DNA from: Pseudomonadota bacterium
GTDB taxonomy: Bacteria; Pseudomonadota; Gammaproteobacteria; Steroidobacterales; Steroidobacteraceae
Length of the DNA stretch: 15,627 nucleotides
NCBI GenBank assembly: GCA_023391335.1
Contig: JAEWBG010000034.1
Coordinates: forward strand, 1 to 15,627
Direction of reading: 5' to 3'
The notes below the pieces were generated by a model. That model did no database searches. It had not been told where the DNA came from and saw only the letters and a list, made by a program, of their open reading frames with translations. Below, piece by piece: positions 11,865 through 15,627 of the stretch. Made by a program: the position numbers and the translations under genes. How positions within the stretch are numbered: position 1 is the first letter of the stretch; each line of letters begins with the position of its first letter.

Positions 11865-12785
11865 ATGCATCGCTGGTTACCGCTGCTGATTTTGGTCGCG
11901 CCGTTCGCTCACGCGGAAATCCATCGGCATCAGGGCAGCGACGAAGCGCTCCCGACCGAACGCTACATTCACGTGGTCAGCGAAGCGGAATCTCCGGTCG
12001 AAAAGCAATACATCAAGGCAAAGGACGGTCTCTACATTGCGGCGGCGATTCGCAAGCCAAAAGGCGCCGGCCCATTCCCGGCCGTGATCATGTTTCACGG
12101 TGCGCCCGGCGGGCGCGGAATGGAGCAGCTCGTGGGCTGGTCGCGCGGCGATACCGGCGGACCGGTTTGGGAACGTCTTCTAAAAGAGGGATTTGTGGTC
12201 GCCGTCGCCGACTACCGCGGCGGGGATTGGAATACGGTCAACGTACCGTCCAACGGGAAGTTCGCGACCGCCATCGACGATGGGCTTGCAGTCATCGATT
12301 ATGTGAGGCAGCTCTCATTCGTCGATCCGAAACAGGTCAATCTTTACGGGGTCAGTTTGGGCGGGAATCTGGTGATGTTCTTGGTGTCCAAGGATCCGGA
12401 CATTCACGCTGCGATCCTGGGTGCGCCGGCGCCGATCTGGTTCTTGGGTGCACAGCGTTCGAGCGATCCGCTCGACTTGGCCAAGATGCAGCCGGATGCG
12501 CAGGTGGCGCAGAGCAATATCGAGCCGATCCGCGCTCCGATGCTGATCATGGTCGGTACGGAAGATCGATTGCTGCCGATCGATACTCAGTTGCACGACT
12601 TGCTCGCGAAGGCAGGCAAGCAGGTGACGATGGATGTTTATGAACACGGCTATCACGACTTCGTTCTTGGCCCGCAAGGCCAAAAGCGCCCCGATCTACA
12701 ACGCGGCGAGATTTTATTGCCTGGTGCGTTGAATGCATTGGACCGCTCGATTCAGTTTCTAAAGAACCCACACTCCATTCACTGA
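11865..12785 (+). CDS. Exported alpha/beta-hydrolase (prolyl-oligopeptidase/dienelactone-hydrolase-like)
   Basis: This 306-aa protein has a signal peptide MHRWLPLLILVAPFAHA, cut before EIHRH. The alpha/beta-hydrolase core has VIMFHGAPGG as the oxyanion strand-loop, nucleophile Ser164 in GVSLGG, Asp234 in VGTEDRLLP and His264 in HGYHDF, a complete triad. The fold resembles S9 peptidase/acetyl-xylan-esterase relatives, but lacks a propeller and stays close to a bare core, so peptidase versus esterase cannot be decided. AAGGAG (11854-11859) lies 5 nt before the ATG. The stop is 1 nt from the DsbD start, so the genes form one transcript; why an exported hydrolase is paired with a thiol reductase is unclear. 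Confidence 0.88.
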   Translation: MHRWLPLLILVAPFAHAEIHRHQGSDEALPTERYIHVVSEAESPVEKQYIKAKDGLYIAAAIRKPKGAGPFPAVIMFHGAPGGRGMEQLVGWSRGDTGGPVWERLLKEGFVVAVADYRGGDWNTVNVPSNGKFATAIDDGLAVIDYVRQLSFVDPKQVNLYGVSLGGNLVMFLVSKDPDIHAAILGAPAPIWFLGAQRSSDPLDLAKMQPDAQVAQSNIEPIRAPMLIMVGTEDRLLPIDTQLHDLLAKAGKQVTMDVYEHGYHDFVLGPQGQKRPDLQRGEILLPGALNALDRSIQFLKNPHSIH

Positions 12786-12786
12786 T

Positions 12787-14940
12787 ATGTCCGATTCAAA
12801 CCGACTGCATCGATTCGCGCGTGTGCTGATTGCGGCGCTGACGCTTATTTCTGCCGCTGCATTCGCCGAGCAGGGCCCCGTCAAACGCGATCATGTCGTC
12901 GTCGAGTTGATCACCGCCGACAAAACCGTCCTGCCCGGTTCGATGGTCTTCGCTGGATTGCGAATGAAGCACGATCCGGAATGGCACACCTACTGGCGCA
13001 ATCCCGGCGATTCGGGGCTCCCTACCAAGCTCACGTGGACATTGCCTGAAGGCGTCACGGCGTCAGACATCGAGTGGCCGGCGCCGCATCGAATCGACAT
13101 CGGCGAACTCGTGAACTTTGGTTACGAGGGCGAACTCGTTCTGCCGGTGAAGCTGGAAATTCCCGCAACCGCGAAAGTCGGCGAGAAGCTGCCGCTCGCA
13201 GTGAAAGCGAGTTGGTTGATCTGCCGCGAGGAGTGCATTCCGGGTGAGGCCTCTTTAGACGCGTCTGTCACAGTCGGTAAGGCTGCAGAGCCCGACGATC
13301 GTTGGACGGCGCTCTTCGATGCGGCGCGCGCGGCGCAGCCATTGCGTTCGACGTGGGAGACAAAGTGGGCTGAATCGGGCGAGAACATCGACATCGTCGT
13401 CGATGATCTTGGCAGGCTCAAAGACATCAAGCACATCAATTTCATTCCTGCATCCGGCACGTTCGTCGCGTACGCGAAGACCACCATCGAGCGCATGCAG
13501 AACGGCAAGCTGCACATTCGCGCGCCACTGAGCGACAGTTACGAAAAACCAACCGACGACGTTGCACTGCTGCTCGCCGATGGCGATCACCACGTGTACG
13601 AAGTGATGGCGAGCGAAGGTCCGGTGGATCTCGCACCGAGCGTAACGCCTGCAACCCAAACAGCACCCGTCAGCGCACCGCAATCGCATCTCTCGGCATT
13701 GATCGCGCTGCTGTTCGCATTCGGCGGCGGCATCTTGTTGAACCTCATGCCGTGCGTGCTCCCGGTGTTGTCCCTCAAAGCCTTGGGACTTGCGGAGCAT
13801 GCGCACGATCGCAAGCGCGCTCGTGAACACGGGCTCCTATATATGTGCGGCGCGCTGGTCTGCTTCCTCGCGCTCGCCTCAGTGTTGCTGGCCTTGCGCG
13901 CAGGTGGCGAAGCGCTGGGCTGGGGCTTCCAGCTGCAAACGCCGTGGGTCGTGGCTTCGCTCGCGATGTTGATGATCGTCATGGGCCTGTCCATGTCGGG
14001 CATGTTCGAGCTCGGCTCGAGCTGGATGGGATTCGGCCAACAGCTCACGGAGGGCACGAGCCCGCGCAGCGCATTCTTCAGTGGCGCGTTGGCGGCTATC
14101 GTCGCGAGTCCTTGCACTGCGCCGTTCATGGGCCCGGCACTCGGGTTCGCGATCACTCAACCTGCGCCGATTGCGCTGGGCGTATTCGCAGCACTGGCGC
14201 TGGGTTTGTCATTGCCGATCGTGTTGTTGTCCTTCGCGCCTGGTTTGGGGCGTTGGTTGCCGAAGCCCGGCGCATGGATGGAACGCTTCAAACAATTTCT
14301 GGCGTACCCGCTTTACGCGACCGCCGTGTGGTTGCTGTGGGTTCTGGGTAATCAGACGGGGGCCGATGGCATGGCGCTCGCGATGTTGGGCGCGATTGCG
14401 CTCGTGTTCGGCATTTGGCTGTGGAATCTCACGACAAAGAGTTGGGTCGCGCGTGTGGTTGCCTTCGCCGCGATGGTCGCTGCAGTGGCAACGCTGTTCT
14501 CGCTCGATCGATTCAGTGTTGCCGAAGCCGCGGCGGCGAACGAGTCGGCGGGCTCGGAGAACGCTCGGGCCTGGGAGCCGTGGACACAGCAGAAGCTGGA
14601 TGCATTGCGTGCGAAAGGCGAACCCGTACTCGTCAACATGACGGCTTCGTGGTGCATTACTTGCTTGGCGAATGAGCGGGTGACGTTGTCGTCCGATACC
14701 GTAAAGAATCGATTGCGTTCGGCGGGCGTGGCATATCTAAAAGGCGATTGGACGCATCGTGACGCGGAGATCACCGCGTACCTTGCACAGTTCGGGCGCA
14801 ACGGCGTGCCTTTGTACGTTTTATATCCTCGCGGCGCGGGTGCACCCGAAGTGTTGCCGCAGATCTTGACTCCCAACATCGTAGACGAAGCTTTACAACG
14901 CGCGACTTCCGCTTCGGCTAGTGTGGCCTCGACACGTTAG
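12787..14940 (+). CDS. dsbD: DsbD/ScsB-type protein-disulfide reductase
   Basis: This 717-aa three-domain transmembrane thiol reductase passes electrons from cytoplasmic thioredoxin to periplasmic proteins. Parts in order: signal peptide (to about residue 27, AFA-EQ); an N-terminal periplasmic DsbC-like domain with HTYWRNPGDSGLPTKLTW and the redox pair Cys146/Cys150 in ICREECIPG; an eight-helix-type membrane core (about 300-585) with Cys323 in MPCVLPVLSLK and Cys443 in SPCTAPFMGPALG; and a C-terminal thioredoxin-like domain with WCITC (Cys623, Cys626) and the cis-Pro loop NGVPLYVLY. All six expected cysteines are present. The CxxxC spacing and the ~300-residue N-terminal part resemble ScsB-like members rather than E. 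coli DsbD. It starts 1 nt after the hydrolase stop and is followed after 62 bp by a redoxin, its likely substrate. Confidence 0.93.
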   Translation: MSDSNRLHRFARVLIAALTLISAAAFAEQGPVKRDHVVVELITADKTVLPGSMVFAGLRMKHDPEWHTYWRNPGDSGLPTKLTWTLPEGVTASDIEWPAPHRIDIGELVNFGYEGELVLPVKLEIPATAKVGEKLPLAVKASWLICREECIPGEASLDASVTVGKAAEPDDRWTALFDAARAAQPLRSTWETKWAESGENIDIVVDDLGRLKDIKHINFIPASGTFVAYAKTTIERMQNGKLHIRAPLSDSYEKPTDDVALLLADGDHHVYEVMASEGPVDLAPSVTPATQTAPVSAPQSHLSALIALLFAFGGGILLNLMPCVLPVLSLKALGLAEHAHDRKRAREHGLLYMCGALVCFLALASVLLALRAGGEALGWGFQLQTPWVVASLAMLMIVMGLSMSGMFELGSSWMGFGQQLTEGTSPRSAFFSGALAAIVASPCTAPFMGPALGFAITQPAPIALGVFAALALGLSLPIVLLSFAPGLGRWLPKPGAWMERFKQFLAYPLYATAVWLLWVLGNQTGADGMALAMLGAIALVFGIWLWNLTTKSWVARVVAFAAMVAAVATLFSLDRFSVAEAAAANESAGSENARAWEPWTQQKLDALRAKGEPVLVNMTASWCITCLANERVTLSSDTVKNRLRSAGVAYLKGDWTHRDAEITAYLAQFGRNGVPLYVLYPRGAGAPEVLPQILTPNIVDEALQRATSASASVASTR

Positions 14941-15002
14941 CGGGAATTCGCTGCATCGTTGGCCGTTCCCGCACCCGCCAAAGCAAGTGTGAGGAGTCGA
15001 CC

Positions 15003-15614
15003 ATGCGCCATTCAGTGCTTGCGGCTGCCGCCGCCTTAGCCTTCGTTGCTCATTCAACTGCATTCGCCGACGCCAAGATCGGCGAAGCTGCGCCGTCCTT
15101 CAACCTCATGGATGCGAGCGGCAAGACCCGCTCGCTGGAAGAGTTCAAAGGCAAAACCGTCGTGCTCGAATGGAACAACCCTGAGTGTCCGTTCGTGCGC
15201 AAGCACTACAACGCCGAAGTGCGCAACATGCAGACGCAGCAGGCGAATGCGACCAAGGACGGTGTCGTGTGGCTCACGATCAACTCGGGCGCACCCGGCA
15301 AACAGGGGCACTTGGATGGTTCCGGTGCGAAAGAAGTGATCGCCAGCACGGGTGCGAAACAGACCGCCTACTTGCTCGATCCGTCCGGCGATGCTGGCCG
15401 CGCTTACGGCGCAAAGACCACGCCACATATGTTCGTCATCGACAGCAAAGGCATCGTGCAATACGCGGGCGGCATCGACTCGATCCCAAGCGCCGACGTC
15501 GACGACATCTCCAAAGCGACTCAATACGTCCCGCAAGCCCTAGCGGATTTGAAGGCGGGTCATCCCGTTCGGGTGACGACGTCGGTGCCGTATGGGTGTT
15601 CGGTCAAGTATTAG
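15003..15614 (+). CDS. Exported peroxiredoxin-like/thioredoxin-family protein
   Basis: This 203-aa product has a signal peptide (MRHSVLAAAAALAFVAHSTA, cut after FA-DA) and one AhpC/TSA-redoxin domain: IGEAAPSFNLMDASGKTRSL, then FKGKTVVLEWNNPECPFVRK. The active site is ECPFV (Cys62) with no CxxC partner; the only other cysteine is Cys199 in the C-terminal YGCSVKY, a possible resolving residue. The conserved TTPHMFVID gives the cis-Pro loop. This makes a peroxidase-type cycle likelier than disulfide isomerisation. GAGGAG (14991-14996) lies 6 nt before the ATG. It follows the DsbD gene, which would reduce it in the periplasm; I recall that Caulobacter ScsB feeds a periplasmic peroxiredoxin in a comparable way. 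Confidence 0.9.
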   Translation: MRHSVLAAAAALAFVAHSTAFADAKIGEAAPSFNLMDASGKTRSLEEFKGKTVVLEWNNPECPFVRKHYNAEVRNMQTQQANATKDGVVWLTINSGAPGKQGHLDGSGAKEVIASTGAKQTAYLLDPSGDAGRAYGAKTTPHMFVIDSKGIVQYAGGIDSIPSADVDDISKATQYVPQALADLKAGHPVRVTTSVPYGCSVKY

Positions 15615-15627
15615 AACTGTCACGGGG

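Noticed and set aside
14941..14971. CGGGAA/TTCCCG inverted repeat between the dsbD and redoxin genes
   Set aside because: Six-bp arms with a 19-nt loop and no U-tract; too weak to call an attenuator or terminator.

Overview
The window reads as a piece of chromosome from a moderately GC-rich (roughly 58-60% by eye) Gram-negative bacterium. Sec signal peptides, a lipoprotein with a lipobox, a DsbD-type inner-membrane thiol reductase and clean Shine-Dalgarno sites all fit a proteobacterium. The gene mix (GH51 arabinofuranosidase, DUF1080 sugar hydrolase, GFA protein, GlxA-type regulator) and the intergenic repeats suggest a gammaproteobacterium near Xanthomonadales/Steroidobacteraceae. That placement is inference from memory, not a computed result.

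Layout: (1) The left edge holds the 3' end of an IS30-family transposase. (2) At 305-877 a YbhB/PEBP protein is followed by an intrinsic terminator. (3) At 1247-2812 an exported GH51 alpha-L-arabinofuranosidase converges on a two-gene minus-strand unit at 2850-3694 (uncharacterised 106-aa protein, then an NADPH-dependent FMN reductase), with a long hairpin between them. (4) 3695-4292 is a repeat-filled gap carrying two copies of a ~145-bp composite repeat. (5) At 4293-6419 are plus-strand genes: a cupin overlapping a Cys-rich lipoprotein, two small membrane proteins, and a GFA-family zinc protein. (6) At 6610-8893 on the minus strand are an exported two-domain DUF1080 protein and an MBL-fold hydrolase; the latter diverges from a GlxA-type regulator that overlaps a DUF1653 gene (8981-10205). 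(7) 10206-10948 is a 743-bp island of at least four kinds of dispersed repeat. (8) At 10949-11806 a P-loop kinase of the D-glycerate 3-kinase type (minus) diverges from a three-gene plus-strand run: exported alpha/beta hydrolase, DsbD-type reductase and exported peroxiredoxin-like protein (11865-15614).

The clearest functional unit is the last one: DsbD would move electrons from cytoplasmic thioredoxin across the membrane to a periplasmic thiol protein, and the redoxin 62 bp downstream is the natural partner. The most unusual feature is the non-coding content. A 9-nt-period CACGGAG-type repeat occurs at about ten places in both orientations, often joined to the same companion motifs. One degenerate copy appears to supply the 3' end of the kinase gene. 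I found no tRNA, rRNA, CRISPR array or recognisable defence or phage system.
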